Part shown: in pieces, positions 49,299 through 58,640 of the stretch | How positions within the stretch are numbered: the first letter of the stretch is position 1 | How the letters are laid out: every line of letters starts with the position of its first letter | Origin: Candidatus Gemmiger faecavium | GTDB lineage: Bacteria; Bacillota; Clostridia; Oscillospirales; Ruminococcaceae | Length of the DNA stretch: 58,881 bases | NCBI GenBank assembly: GCA_019114415.1 | Contig: DXFO01000013.1 | Span: forward strand, 1 to 58,881 | Direction: 5' to 3' | Notes under the pieces: generated by a model | Databases searched by the model: none | Told to the model about the DNA's origin: nothing | What the model saw: the letters and a program-made list of their open reading frames with translations, nothing else | Made by a program: the position numbers and the translations under genes

Positions 49299-50552
49299 AT
49301 GGAATACGGATTGATCGGAGCAAAGCTGGGCCACAGCTATTCCCGCCAGATCCACGAGGAGATCGGCGGATACAACTATGAGCTGAAGGAACTGCCCACC
49401 CGGGCGGACGCCGAGGCGTTTCTGGAGGCAAGGGAGTTCAAGGCGGTCAACGTGACCATCCCTTACAAAAAGCTGGTCATCCCTTACTGTGACGAGGTGG
49501 AGCCCCGTGCGGCGGCCATCGGTGCGGTGAACACCCTGGTCAACCGGGGCGGCAAGCTCTACGGCTACAACACCGACTATGACGGCGTGGAATATCTGGC
49601 CCGCCGCCACGGGGTGCGCTTCCGGGGCAAGACGGTGCTCATTCTGGGCAGCGGCGGCACCCGCAACACGGTGGCGGCGGTCTGCCGCGACCGGGGCGCC
49701 GAGCGGGTCATCACCCTCAGCCGCAGCGGTGCGGACGGGTGCATCACCTACGCCCAGGCCGAGGCCTCGGGGGAGGGACAGATCATCGTCAACGCCTCCC
49801 CGGCAGGCATGTACCCCAATAACGGCGAGTGCCTCCTGGACCTGAAAAAGTTCCCCGATCTGGAAGCAGTGCTGGACGTGGTGTACAACCCCTTCCGCAC
49901 CGAGCTGATCCTCCGGGCGGAGGAACTGGGCATCCCGGCCTTCTGCGGCATGGAGATGCTGGTGGCCCAGGCGGTGTTTGCCTCGGCGCGGTTTCTGGAC
50001 CGCAAGGTGGACCTCTCCCACGTGGAAAAGATCAACCGGGATATCCGCCGCCAGGTATCCAACGTTTCCCTGATCGGCATGCCCGGCAGCGGCAAGAGCA
50101 CCGTGGGCCGGGCGCTGTCCCGTGCCCTGGGCAAGACCTATGTGGACCTGGACGACGTCATCGAGCAGGTGGTGAAAATGCCCATCCCCGATATCTTTGC
50201 CCAGCGGGGTGAGAAAGTCTTCCGCAAATACGAGGCCGACGCCGTGCGGGAATGTGCCAAACAGCACGGCCAGGTCATCGCCTGCGGGGGCGGCGTCATC
50301 AAGACGCCGGGCAACGCGCGGCTGCTGCGCCAGAACGGCCCGGTATTGTGGATCCGCCGTCCGGTGGAAAAACTGCCCACCACCGGCCGTCCTCTGTCCA
50401 TGGGAGGCCACAGCCTGAAAAAAATGGAAGCCGAGCGCACTCCTCTTTACCGCGCCGGTTCCGACGCGGCGGTGGATAACTTCGGCCGTCTGTCCGACAC
50501 GGTGCGCGACGCCGTGGAGGCCTTTGAACAGACCTTCGATCCCGGCAACTGA
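49299..50552 (+). CDS. aroEK: fused shikimate dehydrogenase-shikimate kinase
   Basis: 417 aa, two successive shikimate enzymes in one chain. AroE part (about 1-250): 'KLGHSYSRQIHEEI' shikimate site, catalytic K57 in 'NVTIPYKK' and D93 in 'NTDYDG', NADP loop GSGGT (117-121). AroK part (about 255-417): Walker A GMPGSGKST (260-268), 'YVDLDDVIE', Arg in 'EKVFRKYEADAV', 'ACGGGVI', lid 'TTGRPL' and 'RTPLYR'. All key residues of both enzymes are present. I chose the ATG after AAAGGAGG. The kinase follows the dehydrogenase without a long linker. Confidence 0.93.
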   Translation: MEYGLIGAKLGHSYSRQIHEEIGGYNYELKELPTRADAEAFLEAREFKAVNVTIPYKKLVIPYCDEVEPRAAAIGAVNTLVNRGGKLYGYNTDYDGVEYLARRHGVRFRGKTVLILGSGGTRNTVAAVCRDRGAERVITLSRSGADGCITYAQAEASGEGQIIVNASPAGMYPNNGECLLDLKKFPDLEAVLDVVYNPFRTELILRAEELGIPAFCGMEMLVAQAVFASARFLDRKVDLSHVEKINRDIRRQVSNVSLIGMPGSGKSTVGRALSRALGKTYVDLDDVIEQVVKMPIPDIFAQRGEKVFRKYEADAVRECAKQHGQVIACGGGVIKTPGNARLLRQNGPVLWIRRPVEKLPTTGRPLSMGGHSLKKMEAERTPLYRAGSDAAVDNFGRLSDTVRDAVEAFEQTFDPGN

Positions 50553-50595
50553 GTAAGCCGGATGACCCTGCCCGGCGGGGGAAAGGAGCTTTTTC

Positions 50596-51885
50596 TTGGA
50601 CGCAAAACTCTATGTCAGCCATGTGGGCGGCAGCATTGCGGCGCCGCCCAGCAAAAGCGCCGCCCACCGGGCGGTACTGAGCGCGGCCCTGGCCACCGGG
50701 ACCAGCCATATCGACAACATTGAATACAGCGACGACATCCGCGCCACCATCGACGCGGTGTCCCAGCTGGGGGCGAAGATCACCCGGGAAGAACACAGCC
50801 TGACGGTGCAGGGCTGCGGCGAAGGCTTTGCCACCGTGACCCGCCCCGTCTTTTGCAAGGAGAGTGGCAGCACCCTGCGGTTCCTCATCCCGGTGTTCAG
50901 CCTGACGGCCCAGAAGATCCGCTTCACCGGCGCGCCCCGGCTGTTCGCCCGCCCCCAGGAGATCTACCGCGCCCTGTTTGAAAAGCAGCATCTCCGCTTT
51001 GAGCAGGGGCCGGAGGGTATCACCATTTTCGGGCGGCTTCTGCCGGGCATCTTCACCCTGCCGGGGGATGTGTCCAGCCAGTTCATCAGCGGTCTGCTGT
51101 TTGCCGCGCCGCTGCTGGAGTCGGACAGCACCATCCAGGTGCTGCCCCCCTTTGAGAGCAAAAGCTATGTGGGGCTGACCATCGACGCCCTGGGCCGTTT
51201 TGGCGTCAGGGTGGAGGAGACGGCCGGCCCAGAGGGCAAGACCCTTTTCAAGGTGGCGGCCCCCCAGTGTTACCGGGCCTGCGACCTGGCGGTGGAGGGC
51301 GATTACAGCCAGGCGGCCTTCCCGGCGGTGCTGGGTTCCCTCACCGGGGGCGTGGCCGTCACCGGACTGCGTCCCGACAGCCGCCAGGGAGATAAAGTGA
51401 TCCTGGACATCCTGCGCCGGTGCGGGGCCAAGTTCTCGGCGGACGCCGGGGGCACCCTGCATTTTGAACGCAGCCTGCTCCGTGCCGTGGAGATCGACCT
51501 GGCCGACTGCCCCGACCTGGGGCCGGTGCTCATCGCCATGGCCTGCTTTTGCAGCGGCAAGACCGTCATCCGCAATGCGGGCCGCCTGCGCATCAAGGAA
51601 TCCGACCGCATCGAGGCCATGCGCGCCGAGCTGGCCAAGATGGGCGGCCGGGTGGAAGCCGACGGCGACACCGTCACGGTGGAGGGCTGCGCCCTGCACG
51701 CGCCGGAAGAGCCGCTGGACGGCCACAACGACCACCGCATCGTCATGAGTCTGGCGGTGGCGGCGCTGGGAGCCGGGCTGCCGGCCACCATCCGCGGCGC
51801 ACAGGCGGTGGCCAAGAGCTGGCCGGGATTTTTCGATGCCATACAAAAACTGGGTGCAAAGGTGGAGTTGAGCGATGGAACGTGA
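50596..51885 (+). CDS. aroA: EPSP synthase (3-phosphoshikimate 1-carboxyvinyltransferase)
   Basis: 429 aa from a TTG start, with GGAG about 7 nt upstream and no nearby ATG that keeps the fold. 'GGSIAAPPSKSAAHRAVLSAALA' substrate Lys/Ser, 'ESGSTLRFLIP', 'DVSSQFISGLLFAAPL' and 'RIKESDRIEAM' are standard; 'GHNDHRIVMSLAVAA' carries catalytic residues. The 'LFCKESGSTLRF' region lacks the plain class I 'LGNAGTAMRPL', so glyphosate sensitivity cannot be read. The stop overlaps tyrA by 11 nt. Confidence 0.93.
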   Translation: MDAKLYVSHVGGSIAAPPSKSAAHRAVLSAALATGTSHIDNIEYSDDIRATIDAVSQLGAKITREEHSLTVQGCGEGFATVTRPVFCKESGSTLRFLIPVFSLTAQKIRFTGAPRLFARPQEIYRALFEKQHLRFEQGPEGITIFGRLLPGIFTLPGDVSSQFISGLLFAAPLLESDSTIQVLPPFESKSYVGLTIDALGRFGVRVEETAGPEGKTLFKVAAPQCYRACDLAVEGDYSQAAFPAVLGSLTGGVAVTGLRPDSRQGDKVILDILRRCGAKFSADAGGTLHFERSLLRAVEIDLADCPDLGPVLIAMACFCSGKTVIRNAGRLRIKESDRIEAMRAELAKMGGRVEADGDTVTVEGCALHAPEEPLDGHNDHRIVMSLAVAALGAGLPATIRGAQAVAKSWPGFFDAIQKLGAKVELSDGT

Positions 51886-52756
51886 CAAGACCATCCTGAT
51901 CGTCGGCCTGGGCTTGCTGGGCGGCAAATATGCGCAGGTGCTTTCGGGCAAGGGTTACCCCGTCTGGGGCATCGACCGCGACCCCGAAGCGGTGCGCTGG
52001 GCGCTGGAACGGGCCTATATTGCCCGGGGCGCCGCCGAAAGTTTTGAGGAACTGGTGGAGGGGGCACAGCGCATCGTCTTTGCTCTGTATCCCACCGCCT
52101 TTCTGGAATGGGTGAAACAGTACGGGCATCTGATCCGGCCCGGCACCCTCATCACCGATGTGTCCGGCGTCAAGCGGGGCGTGGTGGACCCGGTGCAGGA
52201 ACTGCTGCCCGAAGGTGTTGAGTTCATCGCCAGCCACCCCATGGCCGGGCGGGAGTCCAGCGGCATCACCCACAGCGCCGAGGTGGACTTTGCCCCCGCC
52301 AACTTCATCGTGACCCCCACGGCCAGAAACACCCCGGAGGCCATCGCCTGGTGCCGGGACCTGGCAGAGACCCTGGGCTTTGCCCACATCACCACCCTGA
52401 GCGTGGCCGAGCATGACCGCATGATCGGCTACGTCAGCCAGCTCTGCCACGCCATTGCCGTCAGCCTGATGTGTGCCAGCGACAACAGCCGCCTGGCCGA
52501 GTACACCGGCGACTCTTTCCGGGACCTGACCCGCATTGCCCGCATCAACGAAAAATTGTGGGCGGAACTGTTCTTGTGGAACCGGGATAACCTGATCGGA
52601 GAGATCGACATGTTTGACGCGGCGCTGCAAAAGCTGCGCACCTGCCTGGCAGAGGGCGACCGGGAAGGACTGGAGGAGATGTTCCGCCTGTCCACCACCC
52701 GCCGCGCCGCCTTTGACAAAAAGCCCGGTGCAAAACAGCCCGGCACCGGCCGCTGA
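51875..52756 (+). CDS. tyrA: prephenate dehydrogenase
   Basis: 293 aa. Oxidative decarboxylation of prephenate to 4-hydroxyphenylpyruvate, tyrosine branch. The N-terminal Rossmann fold is 'ILIVGLGLLGGKYAQ' with Asp of 'WGIDRDP' suggesting NAD preference. The catalytic His lies in 'ASHPMAGRESSGITHS' and the substrate loop in 'EHDRMIGYVSQLCHAIAVSL'. No ACT domain follows, so regulation by Tyr may be absent. It starts inside the aroA end. Confidence 0.93.
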   Translation: MERDKTILIVGLGLLGGKYAQVLSGKGYPVWGIDRDPEAVRWALERAYIARGAAESFEELVEGAQRIVFALYPTAFLEWVKQYGHLIRPGTLITDVSGVKRGVVDPVQELLPEGVEFIASHPMAGRESSGITHSAEVDFAPANFIVTPTARNTPEAIAWCRDLAETLGFAHITTLSVAEHDRMIGYVSQLCHAIAVSLMCASDNSRLAEYTGDSFRDLTRIARINEKLWAELFLWNRDNLIGEIDMFDAALQKLRTCLAEGDREGLEEMFRLSTTRRAAFDKKPGAKQPGTGR

Positions 52757-52789
52757 ACCGGCCGCAGCAAGGAAAGGAGGGGGCGCGAT

Positions 52790-53785
52790 ATGTCCCGCAA
52801 AGAAGGGCAGAAGCTGAAACTTCTGGCTTTGATCGAGATCCTGGCAAGGGAGACCGACGAAAAACATCCCCTCAGTGTGCCGCGGCTGGTGGAACTGCTG
52901 GCCCAGCGCGGCATCGAGGCCGAGCGCAAGAGCATCTATGCCGATATTGATACCCTCAACGACCTGCCCGGCGGCAAGTTTGAAATTTTGCAGCGCCGGG
53001 GCCGGGGCGGCGGCTATTACATGGCCGACACCCCCTTTGAGCTGGCGGAACTGAAACTTTTGGTGGACGCGGTGTATACCAGCAAGTTCATCACCGCCCG
53101 CAAGAGCAAGGCCCTCATTGAAAAGCTGGGGCAGTTCACCAGCCGCTGGCAGCAGGAGGAATTGGCCCGCACGGTTTTGGTGTCGGGCCGCATCAAGAGC
53201 CAGGACGAAAAGATTTTGTATACCGTGGACACTTTGCATCGGGCCATCACGGCGGGGGTGCAGGTGCGGTTCAAATACTGCGACTGGACGCTGGAAAAGC
53301 GCATGGCGCCCCGCCATGACGGCAAGTCCTATCAGGTCAGCCCCTGGACCCTTGTGTGGGAGAACGGCAACTATTACCTCATCGCCTACACCGAGGGCCA
53401 GCTCAAGCATTTCCGCGTGGACAAGATGGCCCGGGCGGAGGAACTGCCCGACGCCCCCCGGGAAGGCGCCGACGCCTACGCAGGCTTTGACGTCAACACC
53501 TACACCCAGCAGCTGTTCGGCATGTTCAACGGCCCGGCCAAGCGGGTGACTCTGCGGTGTGAAAACCGGCTGGCCGGGGCCATGATCGACCGCTTCGGCA
53601 CCGAGCCGACGCTGGTGCCCTGCCCCGGCGGGGAACGGTTCGACCTGACCGTCACGGTGCAGGTCAGCCCGCAGTTTTTCGGCTGGGTGGCAGGCTTTGC
53701 CGGCGGCGTGGAGATCGTCGGCCCGGCGGACGTCCGCGCCGAGATGAAAAAGGTGCTGGACCTGTTGCAGGAGCGTTACCGCTGA
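52790..53785 (+). CDS. WYL domain transcriptional regulator
   Basis: 331 aa. N-terminal winged helix (about 8-65, 'LLALIEILARETDEKHPLS', 'RKSIYADIDTLNDLPG'), central WYL domain ('SPWTLVWENGNYYLIAYTEG', 'LKHFRVDKMARAEEL') and C-terminal WCX extension ending 'MKKVLDLLQERY'. WYL proteins respond to small ligands or nucleic acid. It follows tyrA by 33 nt, so it may autoregulate the aromatic operon; equally it may control the surface polysaccharide genes 25 nt downstream. Confidence 0.85.
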   Translation: MSRKEGQKLKLLALIEILARETDEKHPLSVPRLVELLAQRGIEAERKSIYADIDTLNDLPGGKFEILQRRGRGGGYYMADTPFELAELKLLVDAVYTSKFITARKSKALIEKLGQFTSRWQQEELARTVLVSGRIKSQDEKILYTVDTLHRAITAGVQVRFKYCDWTLEKRMAPRHDGKSYQVSPWTLVWENGNYYLIAYTEGQLKHFRVDKMARAEELPDAPREGADAYAGFDVNTYTQQLFGMFNGPAKRVTLRCENRLAGAMIDRFGTEPTLVPCPGGERFDLTVTVQVSPQFFGWVAGFAGGVEIVGPADVRAEMKKVLDLLQERYR

Positions 53786-53810
53786 CCGGCGGGGAAAAGG
53801 GGAAGTTCAG

Positions 53811-55901
53811 TTGAAAGATACCACAAAAAACATCTTGCGCCGCCTGGCGCCCTGGGCGGCGCTTTTGATATTGCTGGCGGGATTTGCCGCAGTGCGGGGG
53901 CTCGAGGACTGTTTTGTCATCGACTATAACATCACCAACGGCGATTTCCAGAACTATAACCCGGTGCGGCATCTGCTGGCCGGGCAGGCTCCCTATGCGG
54001 ATTTCACCGTCTATCTGGGGGCGGGGGAACTGTACGGCATGGCGGCCATTCTGCTGCTGGTGGGCAACACCTTTGCCCGCAGTATGTTTGCCGCCGAGTT
54101 CCTGACCTGGTTCTGCTTTGAACTGCTGGTGCTGGCCGTCTGCCGGGCGGTGTTCCGCACCGGACGCGCCGCCCGGGCCATGACCGCCGCCCTGAGCGCC
54201 TACTGCCTGCTGGCGGTGCAGGGGACGAACCTGCCCGGCATGAACTGGCTGCGGAACCTGCTGGGCTATGCGTCGTCCAGCGGCAACAGCGCCCGCATGA
54301 TCCGTTCGGGGGCGCTGCCCATCGCGGTTTTGCTGTGCGGGGTGGCTCTCTGCCTGTGGCGGGCTTTCCCGCCCAAAGCCGACGCAAAGGGCCTGCGGAA
54401 ATATCTGCCCCTCGGCCCCACCTTGGCGGTGCCCTTCATCGCCGGGGCCATGGTCCCCTGGAGCAACGACATGGGTGCATCCATGTACCTGGCTGTATCT
54501 CTGGCTTACGGGCTGTTCCTGCTGCGGCAGTACGGCACAAAAATCAGGACCGTGGCCCTGCAGGTGGGACAGTATATCGTCGTCAGCGTGCTGGGGCTGG
54601 GCATTTCCGTCACCCTCATCAGCTGGGGACATCCTCTGTCCTGGCTGCGCCAGACCCGGGGGGCCTCGGTCTACCAGTCCTGGTATTACTCCTCCGGCCA
54701 GGGGGAAAAGCTCTACTATCTCAGTGAGCTGGACCTGAACTGGAGTTTCTGGGTCATGCTGGCCCTGGCCGTGGTCTTTGCGGTGGTGATCTTCCGCGCC
54801 CGCAGCCAGGAAAATGCCGTGCGTGCGGCGGGTCTGTTTGCCCTGTGCCTGGGCATGGCGTTCTGGAACATCCTTTACTGCCTGCTGTCCTCCGCCCAGA
54901 ACGGTCCGGACGGCGGGGCAAAGGCTCTCCTGGCCATACTGGTCCCCGTGTTCGCGGCGGCCGGGCTGGCGTGGCTGGCCGGGCATAAGGAACGGGTCTT
55001 CGCCCTTCTGCGCCGCGGGCTGCCCCCCGTGGCCGCTCTGTTTGGCTGCGCGGTTCTGGCACTGGGGACCTGGCAGCAGATCGACGCCCGCATCCAGGGC
55101 CGGGAGGAAGGCTATACCCGTGTGGATTCCCTGGGCGGATGGCTGGGGGACAATGCCGCGAAACTGGCCACCGAGCAGAGCATTCTGGCCGGGCGCACCG
55201 TCTGGAGCACCTACGCCAGCGCCCTGGAAGCCATGGAAGGCCAGCTGCAGCCTTCCGGCACCGACTATATCATCCATGTCCTGGGGGACAGCCAGCGGGT
55301 CGCCTACCTGCAGCAGTTCCAGGCCGGCGGCTTTGACCTGGTGCAGACCCCCAGCTATAAGGTGACATCCTATGAACGGTGGAGCCGCAATGCAAACTGG
55401 TGGTTCTACCGGGAACTCTACCGGTACTGGGTGCCGGTGGGCAACACCTTTGTCTGCGGCGGCATGCACATTTTCTGGCAGAGAAACGGCGTGGACAACG
55501 ACATGGGTGTGGCCACCACCGTGGACATTGACCAGACAGCGGAAAACGTGGTGACCATCACCATCACTGCCGACGATCCCACCTTCTGCGGCGTGGCGGA
55601 CCTGACCCTGCACTATTCCCATACGGCGGATGCCGACTTTTTGCTGCGGGGCGGGGTGGGCAGCTACCTCCATGTCTCGCCGGATACCGAAAAGCGCCTG
55701 TGCGAGGAATCGGGCCGGGACAGCCTCAACTGTGAATTCTTCATCCCCACGGACAAGGATACCTATTCTATCCCCGTCACCATGGAAAACGGCGTGGGCA
55801 CCGTGACCCTGACATCCCTGCCCGGGGATGCCGCGCACCTGACCGTTTCCTCTGCCGAGGTCACGGGCACCTTCTTCGACTGGGAGTATTTTTACGAGTA
55901 A
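53811..55901 (+). CDS. polytopic membrane protein, mannosyltransferase-like (GT-C)
   Basis: 696 aa from TTG, with AAGGGGAAG upstream. About ten membrane helices up to residue 430, first luminal loop 'FVIDYNITNGDFQNYNPVRHL' with Asp residues, then an extracytoplasmic C-terminal domain of about 250 aa rich in beta strands. The layout suits GT-C glycosyltransferases using polyprenyl-phosphate sugars (PMT/ArnT-like), though the DD/DE motif is not clean. Likely surface glycan assembly, given downstream glycosyltransferases. Confidence 0.65.
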   Translation: MKDTTKNILRRLAPWAALLILLAGFAAVRGLEDCFVIDYNITNGDFQNYNPVRHLLAGQAPYADFTVYLGAGELYGMAAILLLVGNTFARSMFAAEFLTWFCFELLVLAVCRAVFRTGRAARAMTAALSAYCLLAVQGTNLPGMNWLRNLLGYASSSGNSARMIRSGALPIAVLLCGVALCLWRAFPPKADAKGLRKYLPLGPTLAVPFIAGAMVPWSNDMGASMYLAVSLAYGLFLLRQYGTKIRTVALQVGQYIVVSVLGLGISVTLISWGHPLSWLRQTRGASVYQSWYYSSGQGEKLYYLSELDLNWSFWVMLALAVVFAVVIFRARSQENAVRAAGLFALCLGMAFWNILYCLLSSAQNGPDGGAKALLAILVPVFAAAGLAWLAGHKERVFALLRRGLPPVAALFGCAVLALGTWQQIDARIQGREEGYTRVDSLGGWLGDNAAKLATEQSILAGRTVWSTYASALEAMEGQLQPSGTDYIIHVLGDSQRVAYLQQFQAGGFDLVQTPSYKVTSYERWSRNANWWFYRELYRYWVPVGNTFVCGGMHIFWQRNGVDNDMGVATTVDIDQTAENVVTITITADDPTFCGVADLTLHYSHTADADFLLRGGVGSYLHVSPDTEKRLCEESGRDSLNCEFFIPTDKDTYSIPVTMENGVGTVTLTSLPGDAAHLTVSSAEVTGTFFDWEYFYE

Positions 55902-55916
55902 GGAGACCTGCCAACG

Positions 55917-55945
55917 TTGAAAGAGAACACGGAATGTGGTATCCT
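55917..55945 (+). promoter_or_regulatory. promoter of the surface polysaccharide genes
   Basis: TTGAAA (55917-55922), a 17-nt spacer and TATCCT (55940-55945), lying right after the membrane protein gene. Confidence 0.45.
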
Positions 55946-55965
55946 TATTCTATGTATCGGCAGGC

Positions 55966-55977
55966 GGCAGATCTGCC
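55966..55977. promoter_or_regulatory. 12-bp palindrome in the sugar transferase leader
   Basis: GGCAGATCTGCC is a perfect palindrome between the promoter at 55917 and the start at 56009; a dimeric repressor site or small leader hairpin would fit. Confidence 0.4.
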
Positions 55978-56008
55978 ATACGGACGTTAAGGAAAAGGAG
56001 AGGCCGGA

Positions 56009-57421
56009 ATGATCGAAAAAAACCGCAGGATCAAAGCGGTCTGCAGCTGCCTTGTGGATATGGTGCTGATTTTCGCATCCTACCTGCTGGCAAACTATCT
56101 GCGTTTCAATTATATCCGGTTTTTCCAGGTAGGCGGCGCGGGTCCTGCCCTGGACATTGCCCAGGATGCCCGCACCCTGGCTGCCGGTGCGGTGTTCGCC
56201 GTGGCGGATGCCGCCGTGCTGTGGTTCCTGCGCCTGTACGACGATACCCGGCTCTATGGACTGTGGCGCAAAAGCCGGATCATCGTGCTGGTCAACCTGA
56301 TCGGCATCGTGGTCTTCCAGGCAGTCCTGTACCAGATGCGTGTGACCAACTTCTCCCGCATGGTGCTGGTGCTGTTCTACCTGCTGGCCACCCTGCTGCT
56401 CATCCTCAAGCGGCTGGTCATGCGGTGGTTCCGCCGCCGACGCCGGGACAAAGGGGAAGGGCTGCGCCATGTGCTGCTCATCGGCGGGGGAAAGATCGCC
56501 GCCCAGTACCTGCTGGCCCTGGAGCACAACCCCTACTACGGCTTTGCGGTGGACGGCTACCTGTCCGACCAGGAAAACCCGGAATTTTCCTGCCCCTATC
56601 TGGGCGGATATGAGGCCCTGGACCGCTGCCTGGACGATCCCGCCATTGAGGAAGCGGTCATTGCCCTGGACGCCGACCATATGGACCGCCTGACCGGCGC
56701 CCTGGCCGCCTGCGACAAGCACGGCACCCGGGTGACCATGGTACCTTTTTATAATGACTATCTGCCTGCCCGCCCCACCATCGACGTGTTGGGCGAGTGC
56801 AAGCTCATCAACATCCGGCAGACCCCCTTTGACAATCTGGCCAACGCCTTTGTCAAGCGGCTGCTGGACATTGTGGGCAGTCTGATCCTCATTGTGCTCA
56901 CCAGCCCGGTCATGCTGGCGGTGGCCATCGGCGTCAAGCTGTCCAGCCCCGGACCGGTCCTGTTCCGGCAGGAGCGGGTGGGCCTGAACAAAAAGCCCTT
57001 TATGATGTACAAATTCCGCTCCATGCGGGTCAATACCCAGCAGGACACCGCCTGGAGCACCAATGCCGATCCCAGAAAGACAAAATTTGGCAGCTTTATC
57101 CGCAAATTCAGCCTGGACGAGCTGCCCCAGTTCTTCAATGTCCTGAAAGGGGACATGAGCCTGGTGGGACCCCGGCCGGAGATCCCCTTCCATGTGGAAC
57201 ACTTCAAGGAGGAAATCCCCCGTTACCTGGTGCGCCAGCAGGTCCGCCCCGGCTGCACCGGCTGGGCGCAGGTCAACGGCCTGCGGGGAGACACCGACAT
57301 TGCCGAGCGCATCCGTTACGATATCTGGTATATCGAAAACTGGACGGTTGCGCTGGATATCAAGATCATTTTCCGCACGGTGTTCGGCGGAAAGATGGTC
57401 AACGACGAAAAGCTGAACTGA
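56009..57421 (+). CDS. undecaprenyl-phosphate sugar phosphotransferase
   Basis: 470 aa, polyprenyl glycosylphosphotransferase that starts surface polysaccharide repeat units. Four N-terminal helices, a Rossmann-like domain ('HVLLIGGGKIAAQYLLALE', about 155-250), and a C-terminal bacterial sugar transferase domain: 'KRLLDIVGSLILIVLTSPVM' membrane anchor, 'FRQERVGLNKKPFMMYKFRSM', 'SLDELPQFFNVLKGDMSLVG' with catalytic Asp-Glu, 'PRPE'. The start follows AAAGGAGAGG. The downstream glycosyltransferases extend the lipid-linked sugar. Confidence 0.93.
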   Translation: MIEKNRRIKAVCSCLVDMVLIFASYLLANYLRFNYIRFFQVGGAGPALDIAQDARTLAAGAVFAVADAAVLWFLRLYDDTRLYGLWRKSRIIVLVNLIGIVVFQAVLYQMRVTNFSRMVLVLFYLLATLLLILKRLVMRWFRRRRRDKGEGLRHVLLIGGGKIAAQYLLALEHNPYYGFAVDGYLSDQENPEFSCPYLGGYEALDRCLDDPAIEEAVIALDADHMDRLTGALAACDKHGTRVTMVPFYNDYLPARPTIDVLGECKLINIRQTPFDNLANAFVKRLLDIVGSLILIVLTSPVMLAVAIGVKLSSPGPVLFRQERVGLNKKPFMMYKFRSMRVNTQQDTAWSTNADPRKTKFGSFIRKFSLDELPQFFNVLKGDMSLVGPRPEIPFHVEHFKEEIPRYLVRQQVRPGCTGWAQVNGLRGDTDIAERIRYDIWYIENWTVALDIKIIFRTVFGGKMVNDEKLN

Positions 57422-57464
57422 GCGGCAGACTTGCCGCCCTGATGCTGAAAGGCAGGGACCCTGT

Positions 57465-58640
57465 ATGCAGAACAAAAAACCGAAAGTCGCCATTGTACAC
57501 GACTGGCTGGTGGCCTATGCGGGCGCCGACCGGGTGGTGGACTGTATGCATCACGTGTTCCCTGACGCGGTGATCTACACCCTTGTGTACGACAAGGAAA
57601 AGATGCCCTCCTGGTTCAAGGACTACGACATCCGCACCACCTACATCCAGAAACTGCCCTTTGCCACCAAGATCTACCGCTCCCTGCTGCCCTGGATGCC
57701 CGCCGCCTTTGAGGCGCTGGATCTTTCGGAGTACGACCTGGTGCTTTCCTCCAGTTCCTCCTGCAGCAAGGGGGTCATCACCCGTCCGGACGCCGTGCAT
57801 ATCTGCTACTGCCATACCCCCACCCGCTATTTGTGGGACTTCTACTACACCTACCGGGACAACGCCAACTGGCTGGTGCGCCATGTCATGCCCCACCAGA
57901 TGCACAAGCTGCGTGTGTGGGACAAGTGCGCCGCCGACCGGGTGGATTACTTCATTGCCAACTCCCACTACATCGCCAACCGCATCAAAAAATATTACCG
58001 CCGGGACGCCGATGTCATTTACCCCTGCGTCCATATCAATGAGCAGCCCCTTTGCCCCAAGGAGGATTTCTACCTGGTGGTGGGCCGCTTTACCTGGTAC
58101 AAGCGCATCGACCTGGCGGTGGCCGCCTGCACCAAGCTGGGCAAGCGGCTGGTGGTCATCGGCGGCGGCGGGGAGGCATCCCGCCTGCATGCCCTGGCCG
58201 GTCCGACCGTGGAATTCCTGGGCGGCGGCCTGAGCGACGAGGAAGTCCGCAGCTACTACCTGCGGGCCAAGGCCTTCATCTTCCCCGGGGAGGAGGACTT
58301 CGGCATCACCCCGGTGGAAGCCCAGAGCGCCGGCACGCCGGTGCTGGCTTATGGCCGCGGCGGCGTCTGCGAGACGGTGCTGGACGGCAAGACCGGTCTG
58401 TTCTTCGGGGAGCAGACGGTGGAATCCCTGGCCGAGTGCATTGAACGGTTTGAGCGGGAGGGGATCTCCTTCTCGCCGGAAGAGATCCGGGAACACAGCC
58501 GCGGCTTCTCGGAGGAACGGTTTGAAAACCAGCTGCGGGACTACTGCGCCCGCCGCTGCAAGGACTGGGCCGACGAGCTGTACGCCTGTTCCCGCCGGGA
58601 CGTGCTTGCCGCCAAATCGAACGGAGGAGAAACAAATTGA
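57465..58640 (+). CDS. glycosyltransferase family 4
   Basis: 391 aa, cytosolic GT-B enzyme. N-terminal 'KVAIVHDWLVAYAGADRVV', C-terminal nucleotide-sugar domain 'FYLVVGRFTWYKRIDLAVAA', 'EFLGGGLSDEEVRSYYLRAKAFIFPGEEDFGITPVEAQSAGTPVLAYG' in pieces such as FPGEEDFGITPVEAQ, the GT4 EX7E motif. It likely adds a hexose or deoxyhexose in the surface polymer. GGGACC precedes the ATG weakly. It overlaps the next gene by 4 nt. Confidence 0.92.
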   Translation: MQNKKPKVAIVHDWLVAYAGADRVVDCMHHVFPDAVIYTLVYDKEKMPSWFKDYDIRTTYIQKLPFATKIYRSLLPWMPAAFEALDLSEYDLVLSSSSSCSKGVITRPDAVHICYCHTPTRYLWDFYYTYRDNANWLVRHVMPHQMHKLRVWDKCAADRVDYFIANSHYIANRIKKYYRRDADVIYPCVHINEQPLCPKEDFYLVVGRFTWYKRIDLAVAACTKLGKRLVVIGGGGEASRLHALAGPTVEFLGGGLSDEEVRSYYLRAKAFIFPGEEDFGITPVEAQSAGTPVLAYGRGGVCETVLDGKTGLFFGEQTVESLAECIERFEREGISFSPEEIREHSRGFSEERFENQLRDYCARRCKDWADELYACSRRDVLAAKSNGGETN

